DNA of 53,311 nucleotides from an uncultured bacterium. Lineage in GTDB: Bacteria; Bacteroidota; Bacteroidia; CAILMK01. The notes below the pieces were generated by a model that ran no database searches, was not told the origin of the DNA, and saw only the letters and a list, made by a program, of their open reading frames with translations. Positions 8,511-17,969 of the stretch are shown one piece after another. How positions within the stretch are numbered: position 1 is the stretch's first letter; the number at the start of each line of letters is the position of its first letter. Position numbers and translations under genes: made by a program. The stretch lies in contig CAIKRV010000021.1 of NCBI GenBank assembly GCA_903829945.1, positions 1-53,311 of the forward strand. The letters are read 5' to 3'.

Positions 8511-9362
8511 TTACTCTTTTATAGTAATAGTCCTTTCCACCGTATTATATGGCCCATCTATAATTTTTCCTTCATTGTCCACCAATTCTAGTTTTATGGT
8601 ATTTTTACCCACTTTCAAACCCTTAATGGCATAAGCACACCATTTGCTGAGCATAAACTGTTCTCCGTTTATAGTAGCAGCTACCTTATTTCCTGTCTCC
8701 GAAAGATCGGTATTAATTAAATAAAAATCAAGTAAAACGATATCGGCATCCTTGCCTTTATATTCACCTTTAGGGCGACTATACACCAACATTGGTGACT
8801 TCAAATCAATCGGTTTTGCATCTACTTTTCCAACATCAAAAGTAGCCACTTGAAAGGCATTTTTGTTTTTTACACTTTCGTGAAAAGAACGAGACAAGAA
8901 TGATACGGCCAAATACCTTCCATCTTTTAAGGCAGTATCAAATTTGGTTGAATATAATGGTTTATAGGGCTGATTATTAAGAATTAAATGTATATGTTGG
9001 CCTTTGGCTGAATTATTACAATTACAAGCATCATGCCCTGAAGTTTGTTGTTTCAATTCATAATTTTTGACACCAAAATCAAATGAAACCTTGGCACCGG
9101 AGGATACTCCTTTAGAAAGCGGGGTATTATATGATAAAGTTGCGTCCGGGAAATCAGGTGAACCTTGGAATACATAAATAGAGATATCTCCCTTTGTTCC
9201 AATTTTATCACCAAGCATGGTATTAGAGGTAGTTTTAGCAGTTGAATCTTTAGCTTTGGTACTATCGGAGGAACCGGCGTTTGATTTTGAATTTGAATTG
9301 GTACAAGCAAAGCCCAATAACAGGGCGCTGAGACTTACCATTGTAAAAAATGAATGTTTCAT
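8511..9362 (-). CDS. Lipoprotein of unknown function
   Basis: A 283-residue lipoprotein: the signal ends SALLLGFAC, lipid Cys20, followed by a Ser/Asn/Lys/Thr-rich tether to about residue 50. Two beta-rich regions follow. The first contains GHDACNCNNSAKGQHIHLIL, a His/Cys-rich stretch that could bind metal. The second, near the C-terminus, has an Ig-like pattern (KVGKNTIKLELVDNEGKII). I recognize similar Bacteroidota proteins only as uncharacterized. It is a single-gene unit and diverges from the 3-hydroxyanthranilate dioxygenase gene over 121 bp. No function is proposed. Confidence 0.6.
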   Translation of the reverse strand: MKHSFFTMVSLSALLLGFACTNSNSKSNAGSSDSTKAKDSTAKTTSNTMLGDKIGTKGDISIYVFQGSPDFPDATLSYNTPLSKGVSSGAKVSFDFGVKNYELKQQTSGHDACNCNNSAKGQHIHLILNNQPYKPLYSTKFDTALKDGRYLAVSFLSRSFHESVKNKNAFQVATFDVGKVDAKPIDLKSPMLVYSRPKGEYKGKDADIVLLDFYLINTDLSETGNKVAATINGEQFMLSKWCAYAIKGLKVGKNTIKLELVDNEGKIIDGPYNTVERTITIKE

Positions 9363-9436
9363 AATATATAGTTTATAACTATTTCAAATGTACAATTTAT
9401 TCGCAAAATAGCTATATCATACAGCCTTATAATTAT

Positions 9437-9465
9437 TTGTTTTTAAACAATAAGCATTATCTTTG
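9437..9465 (+). promoter_or_regulatory. Bacteroidota-type promoter of the dioxygenase operon
   Basis: A -33 TTG (9437-9439) and a -7 box TATCTTTG (9458-9465) are 18 bp apart, matching the Bacteroidota TTG/TAnnTTTG pattern. Transcription would start around 9472, giving a leader of only about 12 nt before the ATG at 9484. Confidence 0.6.
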
Positions 9466-9483
9466 ACCTAAAGTTTAAAAGAT

Positions 9484-10011
9484 ATGGCAGTAACACCGGT
9501 TATAAATTTCAAACAATGGATCAATGAACATAGACATGAGCTAAAACCACCTGTTGGTAATGCACAAGTTTATAAAGATGTTAAAGATTTTATCATCATG
9601 GTAGTTGGAGGTCCAAACTCCAGGAAAGATTATCATTATAATGAAAGTGAAGAATTCTTTTATCAACTGGAAGGAGATATTGTAGTAAAAATAATTGATG
9701 AAGGAATCCCTAAAGATATTCATATAAAAGAAGGCGATATTTTCATGTTGCCCGGGAAAACACCTCATTCCCCACAGCGCGGCGAAGGCACGATCGGATT
9801 AGTTATAGAGAAAGTCCGTGATAAAAGTGAAAAAGATGGATTTTTGTGGTTTTGCGAAAATTGCGGTAATAAATTATATGAGGAATATTTAGACGTTACC
9901 GATATCGTAAAGCAACTGCCTCCTGTTATGGAACGTTTTTATGCCAGTGAAGATTTGCGCACTTGCACCAAATGCGGCAGTGTAATGGAACCTCCAAAAA
10001 AATTAGTTTAG
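9484..10011 (+). CDS. nbaC: 3-hydroxyanthranilate 3,4-dioxygenase
   Basis: This enzyme opens the ring of 3-hydroxyanthranilate with O2 to give 2-amino-3-carboxymuconate semialdehyde (ACMS). The 175-residue cupin has the iron ligands His51, Glu57 and His95 at the canonical numbering, and substrate-binding Arg47 and Arg99 in place. The C-terminal rubredoxin-like site typical of bacterial enzymes is present (CENC at 124-127, CTKC at 161-164). The next gene, 6 bp on, encodes the enzyme that consumes ACMS, so the pair forms two consecutive steps of kynurenine-type tryptophan breakdown. The other pathway genes are not in the window. Confidence 0.95.
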   Translation: MAVTPVINFKQWINEHRHELKPPVGNAQVYKDVKDFIIMVVGGPNSRKDYHYNESEEFFYQLEGDIVVKIIDEGIPKDIHIKEGDIFMLPGKTPHSPQRGEGTIGLVIEKVRDKSEKDGFLWFCENCGNKLYEEYLDVTDIVKQLPPVMERFYASEDLRTCTKCGSVMEPPKKLV

Positions 10012-10017
10012 TTTTTC

Positions 10018-11064
10018 ATGAAAATAGACGTACATACTCATATTCTACCTGAAAAATGGCCGGATTTGAGAGAGCGTTATGGTTATGGTGGATTTGTACG
10101 CCTTGAGCACCATAAGCCTTGTTGTGCCCGTATGATGATTGATGATAAATTTTTTAGAGAAATTCAATCCAACAGCTGGGATCCAAAAACACGCATTCAT
10201 GAATGCAATCATGCGCAAGTGGATGTGCAAGTATTATCAACCGTACCGGTGATGTTTAATTATTGGGCTAAACCTGAACACACCTATGATTTATCCAGAA
10301 TTTTAAATGATCATATTGCAGGAGTAGTTCAAGAATACCCTAAAAGATTTATTGGATTAGGAACACTTCCAATGCAAGATACCCATTTAGCATTGAAAGA
10401 ATTGGAACGCTGCATGAAAGAACTTGGTTTAGCCGGCATTCAAATCGGATCTAATATAAATAATATAAATTTAGATGCACCGGAGTTCTTCCCTATTTTT
10501 GAAGCTGCCCAAGAACTAGGTGCTGCAATATTTATACATCCTTGGGAAATGATGGGTGAAGAATCCATGCGCAAATATTGGTTGCCTTGGTTGGTAGGCA
10601 TGCCTGCAGAAACCAGTCGTGCCATTTGCTCCTTAATATTTGGTGGTATTTTCAGACGATTACCAAAGCTAAAAGTTTGCTTTGCCCATGGCGGAGGATC
10701 TTTCCCTTTTACCATTGGCAGAATAGGACATGGTTTTGAGGTACGACCTGATTTGTGTGCCATAGATAATGATATCCATCCTAAAGAGTATTTAGGTAAA
10801 TTTTATTTAGATACTTTGGTTCATGACCCAAAAGCATTAAGGTATATTATTGATCAATTTGGTGCGGACAAAATAGTAATAGGTTCGGATTATCCTTTTC
10901 CTTTAGGAGAAGAAATTCCGGGAAAAATACTGACGGAAGCCGGATTAGATAAGGACATTATTGAACAAATATCTTGTCAAAGTGCACTCAATTGGTTATC
11001 ACTATCCCCTATGCAATTGCAACAACTTCATATTGATTTACCGTCCTTAAGGAAAGCTGTATAA
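10018..11064 (+). CDS. nbaD: 2-amino-3-carboxymuconate-6-semialdehyde decarboxylase (ACMSD)
   Basis: A 348-residue amidohydrolase that removes CO2 from ACMS to give 2-aminomuconate semialdehyde, steering 3-hydroxyanthranilate to catabolism and away from quinolinate/NAD. The zinc-binding HTH (His6, His8) opens the protein. IFIHPWEMMG, CFAHGGGSFPF and VIGSDYPFPLGE supply the later metal and catalytic residues. Length and motifs match ACMSD closely. It directly follows the dioxygenase gene in the same operon. Confidence 0.93.
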   Translation: MKIDVHTHILPEKWPDLRERYGYGGFVRLEHHKPCCARMMIDDKFFREIQSNSWDPKTRIHECNHAQVDVQVLSTVPVMFNYWAKPEHTYDLSRILNDHIAGVVQEYPKRFIGLGTLPMQDTHLALKELERCMKELGLAGIQIGSNINNINLDAPEFFPIFEAAQELGAAIFIHPWEMMGEESMRKYWLPWLVGMPAETSRAICSLIFGGIFRRLPKLKVCFAHGGGSFPFTIGRIGHGFEVRPDLCAIDNDIHPKEYLGKFYLDTLVHDPKALRYIIDQFGADKIVIGSDYPFPLGEEIPGKILTEAGLDKDIIEQISCQSALNWLSLSPMQLQQLHIDLPSLRKAV

Positions 11065-11113
11065 ATTAACCCGACTTGTCGAGAAAAAATAAATCTTAAT
11101 CGTCTCCAATATT

Positions 11114-12778
11114 ATGTCAAAAAACTTAAGTCGCCACACAAAGTGCTTCAAAATATTTTTACTATATTTATGTATTTATTTGCCCATCCAAATTAAGGCA
11201 CAGATTCCAAATCAACCAAAGTTGGTGATCGGTATAGTTGTTGATCAAATGAGGTATGATTATTTATTTAAATTTTGGAATAAATATAGCGATAAAGGTT
11301 TCAAAAGATTAGTTCGTGAAGGATTTTTATGCCGGGATGCGCATTATAATTATATGCCCACTTATACCGGCCCCGGACATGCTTCCATATATACCGGTGC
11401 AACACCATCAATTCATGGTATTATTGCTAATGACTGGTATGAGAAGAATGAAAAAAATGAAATTTATTGCGTAAGTGATAAAAATTATGAAACTGTAGGA
11501 AGTACGGGAAAAGCCGGTAGAATGTCACCAAAAAATTTACAATCCAGTACCATTGGAGATGAATTGCGTTTATGGAGTAATTTCAAATCAAAGGTAATCG
11601 GAATTTCACTAAAGGACCGCGCGGCTATACTGCCTGCCGGCAGGGCTGCTAATGCAGCTTTTTGGTTCGATGCAACTTCCGGTAATTTTATCAGCAGTAC
11701 CTATTATATGTCTCAACTTCCAGAATGGGTATCTTTATTTAATCAAAAAAAATATGCGGATAAATATCTTTCTCAAGCATGGAATACCCTGTTACCGATA
11801 AGTTCATACGTAGAAAGCTCAGATGATAATTCCAAATATGAAAACCCATATAAAGGTGAAAAAACGCCAACATTCCCGCATGATTTAGCTGCAATAAAAG
11901 TAAATGATGGAGAATTAATTCGCAGAACGCCATTTGGGAATAGTATTCTCAAAGATTTTGCTATATCTTGCATCAATGCGGAGAAGCTTGGTAAAGGGAA
12001 CTTTCCGGATTTCTTGTCCATTAGCTTTTCATCTACTGATTATATTGGCCATCAATTTGGACCTTCCTCCATAGAACTTGAGGATACTTACCTAAGATTA
12101 GATCAAGATATTTCTGAATTATTAAGCTTTTTGGATAGTTATATTGGTCAAAACAATATCTTGTTTTTTTTAACGGCGGACCATGGTGGAGTTTACAGTG
12201 GCACCCAATTAGATTCTGCAAAATTATCCAATGGCAATACCGATTTTAAATCCATAAAAAGCCAATTGGAACAAGCATTGGAAAACAAATATGGTAAGAA
12301 GGAATCGGATTGGATTGCTTCTATTTCCAATTATCAAGTCTTTTTAAATCATGCCCTTTTAATATCAAATAATATTCCTTATTCCGAATTTGAAAATTTC
12401 ATAGTACAGTATATCGAAAAATTACCCGGGATTGCCAGATGTTATACCGAAGCGGAGATGCGTATTCCGCAAAATGGTTTGGCGGCAAATATTCAAAGGG
12501 GCTTTTATCCGAAACGCTCGGGAGATATTATTATTTTGACGGAGCCCTATTATGGAGAATTATTTAGCAAGGGTGCTATGCACAGTACTACATATACTTA
12601 TGATACTCATGTGCCCATTATTTTATTTGGCGGGGCCATACCTAGCGGTGAATCTTATAATTATTTAGAAATCACAGATATAGCCCCAACAATTTGCAAT
12701 ATCCTTGGGATAGAAGCTCCAAGTGGTTGTACCGGCAAAATAATTAACCTTAAAAGAGTAAATAGTACCAATAGGTAG
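11114..12778 (+). CDS. PafA-like alkaline phosphatase superfamily enzyme
   Basis: A secreted phosphomonoesterase or diesterase of the nucleotide pyrophosphatase/phosphodiesterase fold, 554 residues. A signal-like segment (about 11-30, ending IKAQ) precedes VIGIVVDQMRYDY (Asp44 as metal ligand). TYTGPGHASIYTG holds the Thr85 nucleophile, IIANDW holds the Asn that contacts phosphate, and LKDRAA holds the Lys-Arg pair that marks PafA. FLTADHGG and a late His complete the metal site. These features point to a phosphate-scavenging phosphatase of the PafA group. It is 49 bp after the ACMSD gene with no clear link in function. Confidence 0.85.
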   Translation: MSKNLSRHTKCFKIFLLYLCIYLPIQIKAQIPNQPKLVIGIVVDQMRYDYLFKFWNKYSDKGFKRLVREGFLCRDAHYNYMPTYTGPGHASIYTGATPSIHGIIANDWYEKNEKNEIYCVSDKNYETVGSTGKAGRMSPKNLQSSTIGDELRLWSNFKSKVIGISLKDRAAILPAGRAANAAFWFDATSGNFISSTYYMSQLPEWVSLFNQKKYADKYLSQAWNTLLPISSYVESSDDNSKYENPYKGEKTPTFPHDLAAIKVNDGELIRRTPFGNSILKDFAISCINAEKLGKGNFPDFLSISFSSTDYIGHQFGPSSIELEDTYLRLDQDISELLSFLDSYIGQNNILFFLTADHGGVYSGTQLDSAKLSNGNTDFKSIKSQLEQALENKYGKKESDWIASISNYQVFLNHALLISNNIPYSEFENFIVQYIEKLPGIARCYTEAEMRIPQNGLAANIQRGFYPKRSGDIIILTEPYYGELFSKGAMHSTTYTYDTHVPIILFGGAIPSGESYNYLEITDIAPTICNILGIEAPSGCTGKIINLKRVNSTNR

Positions 12779-12830
12779 CAATAAAACTTCGTTTTTTGCG
12801 TTATATGCCTTTACTTTGTAGAACTTATTC

Positions 12831-13898
12831 ATGAAAAAATTATTCGTTACATTATATTTAATCTTCGTGATTTCCAACATCAATGCTCAAATTGGTGGAT
12901 ATGGTGTTTATAAATTCATGAATTTGCCTACCTCCTCCAGAACTGCCGGGCTGGGTGGAAATTTAATCTCAGTAAAGGATGATGATGTGAGTCTTGCCTT
13001 GCAAAATCCCGGACTATTAAATCCTTCTATGAATGATAAATTTGCCGTAAGCTATATAAATTATCTTGCAGGTATAAGTTTTGGTTCGGCCATTTATGCG
13101 CATACTTTCGATAGCATCGGGACATTTTCTTGCGGCCTACAATACATTAATTATGGCGATTTTGTAAAAGCGGATGAAAACGGCAATAAACTTGGAACTT
13201 TTCGTGCGGCTGAATATAATTTCTTTGCAGGATACGCGCGCGATTGGAAGAACTTTACGTATGGCGGTCAAATGAAATTTATCTATTCCCAATTGGAATC
13301 CTATCTTTCCACCGGATTGGCAATAGATTTAGGAGGTTCTTATTTAAGTAATAACAAAAGATTTAGTGCCGGTTTAGTATTTAAAAATATTGGCATGCAG
13401 ATTAAACCTTATGCTGATGTAAGAGAGCCATTACCTTTTGAAATTCAAGCAGGCATTGCATACAAACCAGAGCATATGCCATTCCGATTTACAATTATTG
13501 CTCATGATTTGCAACAAGCAGATATCAGCTATATAAATAGTAATTTACCTGTTCAGAAGGATTTAAACGGAAATGTAATCCCGGTTAATATTAGCCTGAC
13601 GGATAAAATTGCCAGGCATATGATTTTCGGCGCAGAATTAATAGTAGGCAAAGTCTTGAAATTAGAGTTAGGTTATAATTATCAGAAAAAAGCTGAATTA
13701 AGTATACCGGGACTCAGTTCTGCCACAGGTTATTCTTTTGGAATGAATTTAAATTTAGGAAAATATTACTTTGCCTATGGCAAAACTTTTATCTCCTTGG
13801 CAGGTGGTTCTGATACCTTTACTTTTGGAATGAATTTGGGACAAATGTTTACCAAAAAATCATATGATTCCATTAAAGATGATGCACCTAAATCTTAA
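12831..13898 (+). CDS. porQ: Type IX secretion system protein PorQ
   Basis: A 355-residue outer-membrane beta-barrel of the FadL-like PorV/PorQ group. A signal peptide ends at INAQ and is followed by the PorQ landmark [30 protein letters not shown] and repeated aromatic/Gly strands run to the end. PorQ is an accessory part of the T9SS, the machine that exports proteins with C-terminal sorting domains; two such cargo proteins lie at 29799 and 32624. Its stop overlaps the convergent lpxD stop by 4 bp. Confidence 0.88.
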   Translation: MKKLFVTLYLIFVISNINAQIGGYGVYKFMNLPTSSRTAGLGGNLISVKDDDVSLALQNPGLLNPSMNDKFAVSYINYLAGISFGSAIYAHTFDSIGTFSCGLQYINYGDFVKADENGNKLGTFRAAEYNFFAGYARDWKNFTYGGQMKFIYSQLESYLSTGLAIDLGGSYLSNNKRFSAGLVFKNIGMQIKPYADVREPLPFEIQAGIAYKPEHMPFRFTIIAHDLQQADISYINSNLPVQKDLNGNVIPVNISLTDKIARHMIFGAELIVGKVLKLELGYNYQKKAELSIPGLSSATGYSFGMNLNLGKYYFAYGKTFISLAGGSDTFTFGMNLGQMFTKKSYDSIKDDAPKS

Positions 13899-14824
13899 TG
13901 ATCTTTAGCCGCATTTCTAATAAATGCCATTTCTTTCAAGGCCTTTCTATTTTCTTGGGCCGGTGAACCGAAATATACCTTTCCTCCTTCCAATGATTTT
14001 CCAACACCGCTTTGTGCTAATATAATAGCCCCCTTTCCAATAGTTACATCTTTTGTAATGCCTACTTGTCCCCAAATAACCACATTGTCTTCAATAATAG
14101 TTTTACCTCCAATGCCAACTTGTGCAGCTATCAATACACATTTACCCAGCACTACCCCATGGCCGATATGGATATGATTATCCAATTTTGATCCTTCTCC
14201 AATGATGGTATCTCCGGAAACGCCTTTATCAATGGTGCAGGCAGCTCCTATTTCAACATTATTCTCTATTATTACCCTACCGCAGGATATCATTTTGTCG
14301 AAATGCGTTCCTCTCCCTTTGTAATAAAAGGCATGTGCCCCTAAAACAACATTGGCATGGATAATGACATTATCGCCAATATGGGTATCATCATAAAGGA
14401 CCGCGTTTGGATATATCGTGCAATTTTTACCTATACTAACGTGGCTTCCAATCACTACACCCGGGTATATTTGAGAACCTTCTCCTATCTGTACATCCTC
14501 GCCTTTAATAAATGCATTTGTTAAAGAGGGTTTCTCCTCCTTTTTAAAATGATTAACCAGTTTAATATATTCTGCAAATGGATCTGCAGCAATCAAAATT
14601 GCTTTCCCTTCAGGGAAATCAACTTCCTTATTAATAATAATAGTGGTGGCTGCAGAATTAAGCGCTTTATTATAATACTTTGCTAAATCCACAAATGTTA
14701 GGTCACCGGGTACCACCTTATGAATTTCATTAATGCCGCTAACCGGCAAATTTGCATTCCCTTTAAATGGAATATTTAAAAACTTTGCCAATTCAGCAAC
14801 GGTAATAGGAGTACTGATTTTCAT
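13895..14824 (-). CDS. lpxD: UDP-3-O-acylglucosamine N-acyltransferase (LpxD-like)
   Basis: LpxD adds the N-linked acyl chain in lipid A synthesis. The 309-residue protein has the N-terminal uridine-binding domain (about 1-95, with [18 protein letters not shown]), then a left-handed beta-helix of hexapeptide repeats (about 100-260) and a short helical tail. [11 protein letters not shown] contains the catalytic His region. Bacteroidota often carry two lpxD-like genes; this shorter version may be the second, so acyl specificity is uncertain. The upstream gene on the same strand is the phosphohexomutase, separated by a hairpin. Confidence 0.85.
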   Translation of the reverse strand: MKISTPITVAELAKFLNIPFKGNANLPVSGINEIHKVVPGDLTFVDLAKYYNKALNSAATTIIINKEVDFPEGKAILIAADPFAEYIKLVNHFKKEEKPSLTNAFIKGEDVQIGEGSQIYPGVVIGSHVSIGKNCTIYPNAVLYDDTHIGDNVIIHANVVLGAHAFYYKGRGTHFDKMISCGRVIIENNVEIGAACTIDKGVSGDTIIGEGSKLDNHIHIGHGVVLGKCVLIAAQVGIGGKTIIEDNVVIWGQVGITKDVTIGKGAIILAQSGVGKSLEGGKVYFGSPAQENRKALKEMAFIRNAAKDH

Positions 14825-14885
14825 AGGACAAAGTTAGTAAAGAATCTAATAAATAATATATTTTGGCAAAAGAGCCTATAAATAT

Positions 14886-14920
14886 GAAAGCCGGCTAAAA
14901 TTAGATTTTAACCGGCTTTC
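14886..14920 (-). terminator. Hairpin after the phosphohexomutase gene
   Basis: GAAAGCCGGcTAAAA and TTTTAaCCGGCTTTC form a 15-position stem with one mismatch around TTAGA, 20 bp past the minus-strand stop at 14941. The T-rich tail is weak, so this is a probable, not certain, terminator. Confidence 0.55.
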
Positions 14921-14940
14921 AGCTATTTTCATGAACGTTA

Positions 14941-16329
14941 TTAAGAACTCTTTATGAAGTTTTTTATATCTTCCATCAGCTTTTCAGCCAACTGTTCGGC
15001 AGTTGTTTGGCTAAGGCTTTCAGAATAAATTCGAATAATAGGTTCGGTATTAGAACGACGTAAATGGATCCAGTCTTTTTCAAAATCTATACGGATGCCA
15101 TCTTCACGATTAATTTCATTTTTCTTATACTTGTCATAAACTTTTTCCATGACAACATCAAGGTTCATGCTTTCATCCAAGGTTATTTTATTTTTTGATA
15201 TAAAATAATTTGGATATTGGGCCCTCAATTGGGAAACACTTTTACCGCTAAGGGCTAATTGAGTTAAGAAAAGTGCAATGCCAACCAATGCATCTCTTCC
15301 GTAATGTAATTCCGGATAAATAATTCCTCCATTACCTTCACCGCCAATTACAGCATTTTCATCTTTCATGCGTTTTACTACATGAACTTCGCCAACTGCA
15401 GAGGTAAAGTATTCTTGACCGTGCTTTAGGGTTATATCCTTCAACGCACGTGTTGAGGATAAATTTGAAACTGTATTGCCGGGGGTATGGGTTAAAACAT
15501 AATCGGCCACAGAAACCAAGGTATATTCTTCCCCAAAGAAATTTCCGTCTTCGCATACTAAGGCAAGACGATCCACATCAGGGTCAACAGCTATCCCTAA
15601 ATCAGCTTTACGATATCTAACCTCATGGGAAAGTTCCCCTAAATTTTCAGGTAGTGGCTCAGGATTATGAGCAAACTTACCATCTACACTACAATGTAAT
15701 TCATGGATAGTAGCAACCCCCAAAGCTTTTAACAATAAAGGTAATGCAATGGCACCGGTAGAATTAACACAATCAATAACGACGGTATATTTTTGAGCTT
15801 TTATTAAATCCGCATCAACCAATGGTAAAGCAAGAATTTTTTCAATATGTCGCTCTATATAATTGTCAATTCTGGTAACAGCACCAAGATGTTCTACTTT
15901 TTCATATTCAAAATTTCCATGCGCTGCAATATCCAAAACCTCTTGTCCGGCAGCACCTGAAAGGAACTCGCCTTTTTCATTGAGCAATTTCAGGGCATTC
16001 CATTGTTTAGGATTATGACTGGCAGTGATAATAATACCGCCACCTGCATTTTCCATACTGACTGCCATTTCCACGGTAGGCGTAGTAGATAAATCCAAAT
16101 CTATTACTTGGATGCCACATCCTACCAAAGTTGCACTCACCAAATGCTTTACCATTTCTCCTGAGATGCGAGCATCACGGCCAATCACCACCTTTTTATG
16201 AGTGCTATTTTGTTTTACCCATTGTGCAAATGCAGCAGATATCTCTACAATATCCTGAGGAGTAAGTGAATCTCCCGCTTTTCCACCTATAGTGCCTCTG
16301 ATTCCTGAAATAGATTTTATTAATGTCAA
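14941..16329 (-). CDS. glmM: Phosphoglucosamine mutase / phosphohexomutase
   Basis: The enzyme interconverts hexose(amine) 6- and 1-phosphates, most likely glucosamine phosphate for cell-wall and lipid A precursors. The catalytic serine loop is ITASHNPKQWNALK, the metal loop is AVDPDVDRLAL, and the sugar loop is GGEGNGGIIYPE. RRSNTEPIIRIYSE binds phosphate. I place the start at the TTG at 16329, giving MTLIKSISGIRGTIGG, the family N-terminus, with AAAGGA about 8 bp upstream. The ATG at 16383 would add 18 residues with no family match. A phosphomannomutase role cannot be excluded. Confidence 0.85.
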   Translation of the reverse strand: MTLIKSISGIRGTIGGKAGDSLTPQDIVEISAAFAQWVKQNSTHKKVVIGRDARISGEMVKHLVSATLVGCGIQVIDLDLSTTPTVEMAVSMENAGGGIIITASHNPKQWNALKLLNEKGEFLSGAAGQEVLDIAAHGNFEYEKVEHLGAVTRIDNYIERHIEKILALPLVDADLIKAQKYTVVIDCVNSTGAIALPLLLKALGVATIHELHCSVDGKFAHNPEPLPENLGELSHEVRYRKADLGIAVDPDVDRLALVCEDGNFFGEEYTLVSVADYVLTHTPGNTVSNLSSTRALKDITLKHGQEYFTSAVGEVHVVKRMKDENAVIGGEGNGGIIYPELHYGRDALVGIALFLTQLALSGKSVSQLRAQYPNYFISKNKITLDESMNLDVVMEKVYDKYKKNEINREDGIRIDFEKDWIHLRRSNTEPIIRIYSESLSQTTAEQLAEKLMEDIKNFIKSS

Positions 16330-16415
16330 AAGATGTTCCTTTTTTTGATTTGCAAAGATAAGGATAGAACTGCCGCTATACAATAATTAATAGTAATAGT
16401 TTTTTACTATATTAA

Positions 16416-16455
16416 TAGCAGTAAAAACAAGTAAAATTAGTGTTAATTACTGCTA
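16416..16455. promoter_or_regulatory. Inverted repeat in divergent promoter region
   Basis: TAGCAGTA (16416-16423) and TACTGCTA (16448-16455) are perfect 8-bp inverted arms, 24 bp apart, in the 295-bp gap between the divergent phosphohexomutase and methyltransferase genes. It could be an operator. No regulator is nearby and chance cannot be ruled out. Confidence 0.3.
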
Positions 16456-16574
16456 ATGAATAATATAGAAAAAGCCTTACTTTTTTCTTTTACTTTTCAT
16501 ACACAAGAGTTAAAAAATGGCAAAAATTAATCATAATACATAAGTTACAGATTAACAATGAATTTAAGTCTTAA

Positions 16575-16607
16575 TTGTCGTTTTTAATGGTCAATTCCTT
16601 AAGTTTG
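16575..16607 (+). promoter_or_regulatory. Bacteroidota-type promoter of the methyltransferase gene
   Basis: TTG at 16575-16577 and TAAGTTTG at 16600-16607, 22 bp apart, fit the TTG/TAnnTTTG pattern. The expected transcription start is about 12 nt before the TTG start codon at 16625. Confidence 0.5.
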
Positions 16608-16624
16608 CACCTAAATCTAAAAAA

Positions 16625-17359
16625 TTGTCCTGGTTTAAAGATTGGTTTGGAACTGAATACTACAAAATGCTTTATCGTCATAGGAATGATGAGGAGGCCA
16701 GACTCTTTTTAGACAATTTAATAATTCATCTTAAACTTGATAAAGGGGCCAAAGTGCTTGATTTGGCCTGTGGCCGTGGAAGACATTCTATTTATTTGGC
16801 GTCTAAGGGCCTTGATGTAACAGGTATCGATTTAGCAGCTGATAGCATAGAAGAAGCAAGTTTATCCGCTAATAATCATTTGCATTTTATTATTCATGAC
16901 ATGCGTGAAAAATTTCCGGAAGGTCTCTATGCAGTCATCATCAATGCGTTTACAAGCTTTGGTTATTTTGAAACCGAAGAAGAAGATTTAAAAACACTAA
17001 AAAATGTATCACAAGCTTTAAACAATAATGGCTACTTTGTATTTGACTATTTTAATGTTAAAAAGGTAATTAATGAAATGCAAAGTGATTCAGAAATGAA
17101 CTGTGATCAAGTTCAATTCAAAATTCATAAATTTATAGAAAATAAATTTATTGTCAAAAATATTTCAGTGACGGATCATGGGAAAACTTTCTTGTACACT
17201 GAAAAAGTAAAACTATTTACCTTAGAAGAATTAGAAGAATATTTCAATTTATCGGGACTCAAAATTACTGCATGCTACGGAAATTATAACTTAGACGCAT
17301 TTGAGGAATTGACTTCAGATCGTCTAATCATATTAGCGACTAAAAGTGTAAATATTTAA
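16625..17359 (+). CDS. SAM-dependent class I methyltransferase
   Basis: A 244-residue Rossmann methyltransferase. Motif I is VLDLACGRGRHS (about 41-52), followed by VTGIDLAADSIE for the acidic SAM-contact strand and INAFTSFGYF for the post-II region. The start is a TTG giving MSWFKDWFGTEYY, a common N-terminus in Bacteroidota relatives and just downstream of a good promoter; no nearby ATG fits. The acceptor is unknown. The stop overlaps the next start (TAATG), so the PAP2 gene is translated from the same message. Confidence 0.8.
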   Translation: MSWFKDWFGTEYYKMLYRHRNDEEARLFLDNLIIHLKLDKGAKVLDLACGRGRHSIYLASKGLDVTGIDLAADSIEEASLSANNHLHFIIHDMREKFPEGLYAVIINAFTSFGYFETEEEDLKTLKNVSQALNNNGYFVFDYFNVKKVINEMQSDSEMNCDQVQFKIHKFIENKFIVKNISVTDHGKTFLYTEKVKLFTLEELEEYFNLSGLKITACYGNYNLDAFEELTSDRLIILATKSVNI

Positions 17360-17952
17360 TGAGTATTGATAATATTAGCTTCGCCGTTGGTGAATGGAAC
17401 AAAGATGCCTTTGAATTTATTAATTCGAAAATGGCCAATGGCTTTTTTGATATTATTATGCCTATGGCTCGTCAGCCTATCATATGGGTTCCCTTATATG
17501 TTTTTTTTGCTGCCCTAATTTTTATCAATTTCAAAAAGCAAGCATTGTATATTTATATTTTTGCGGCAGCCACTATATTTTTCTCCGATCAATTGAGTGC
17601 CCATGTATTAAAAGTATTTTTTGCCCATCCTCGCCCATGTGCGGATTATACCATGATGGGTAGAATAAGAATGTTGGTTGATTGTGGCCCGGGTTTTAGT
17701 TTCCCTTCCTCTCATGCAACCAACCATTTTGCTTTTGCTGTATTTATAATTACCTTATTGGGGCAGAAAATAAAATGGTTATTACCGATGCTCGTTTTTT
17801 GGGCTGCCTTGGTTTGCTTTGGTCAGGTATATGTAGGAGTACATTTTCCTTTAGATGTCATTGGCGGCGGACTATTAGGCACCATTATCGGATATTGGTT
17901 CGGATATTTTTGCCGCAAAGCTGTTTTTCCAATAACCATGGAAAATAGCTAA
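17359..17952 (+). CDS. PAP2-family membrane phosphatase
   Basis: A 197-residue membrane protein with about five or six helices. It removes phosphate from a lipid such as phosphatidate, undecaprenyl pyrophosphate or lipid A. The three-part active site is KVFFAHPRP (KX6RP), FPSSHAT (PSGH-like), and GQVYVGVHFPLDV (normally SRX5HX3D). In the third part the catalytic His and Asp are present but the usual Arg is Gln. That replacement occurs in some family members, so activity is likely but not certain. It is coupled to the methyltransferase gene by a one-base overlap. Confidence 0.82.
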   Translation: MSIDNISFAVGEWNKDAFEFINSKMANGFFDIIMPMARQPIIWVPLYVFFAALIFINFKKQALYIYIFAAATIFFSDQLSAHVLKVFFAHPRPCADYTMMGRIRMLVDCGPGFSFPSSHATNHFAFAVFIITLLGQKIKWLLPMLVFWAALVCFGQVYVGVHFPLDVIGGGLLGTIIGYWFGYFCRKAVFPITMENS

Positions 17953-17969
17953 GCTTATTTAAATATTCA

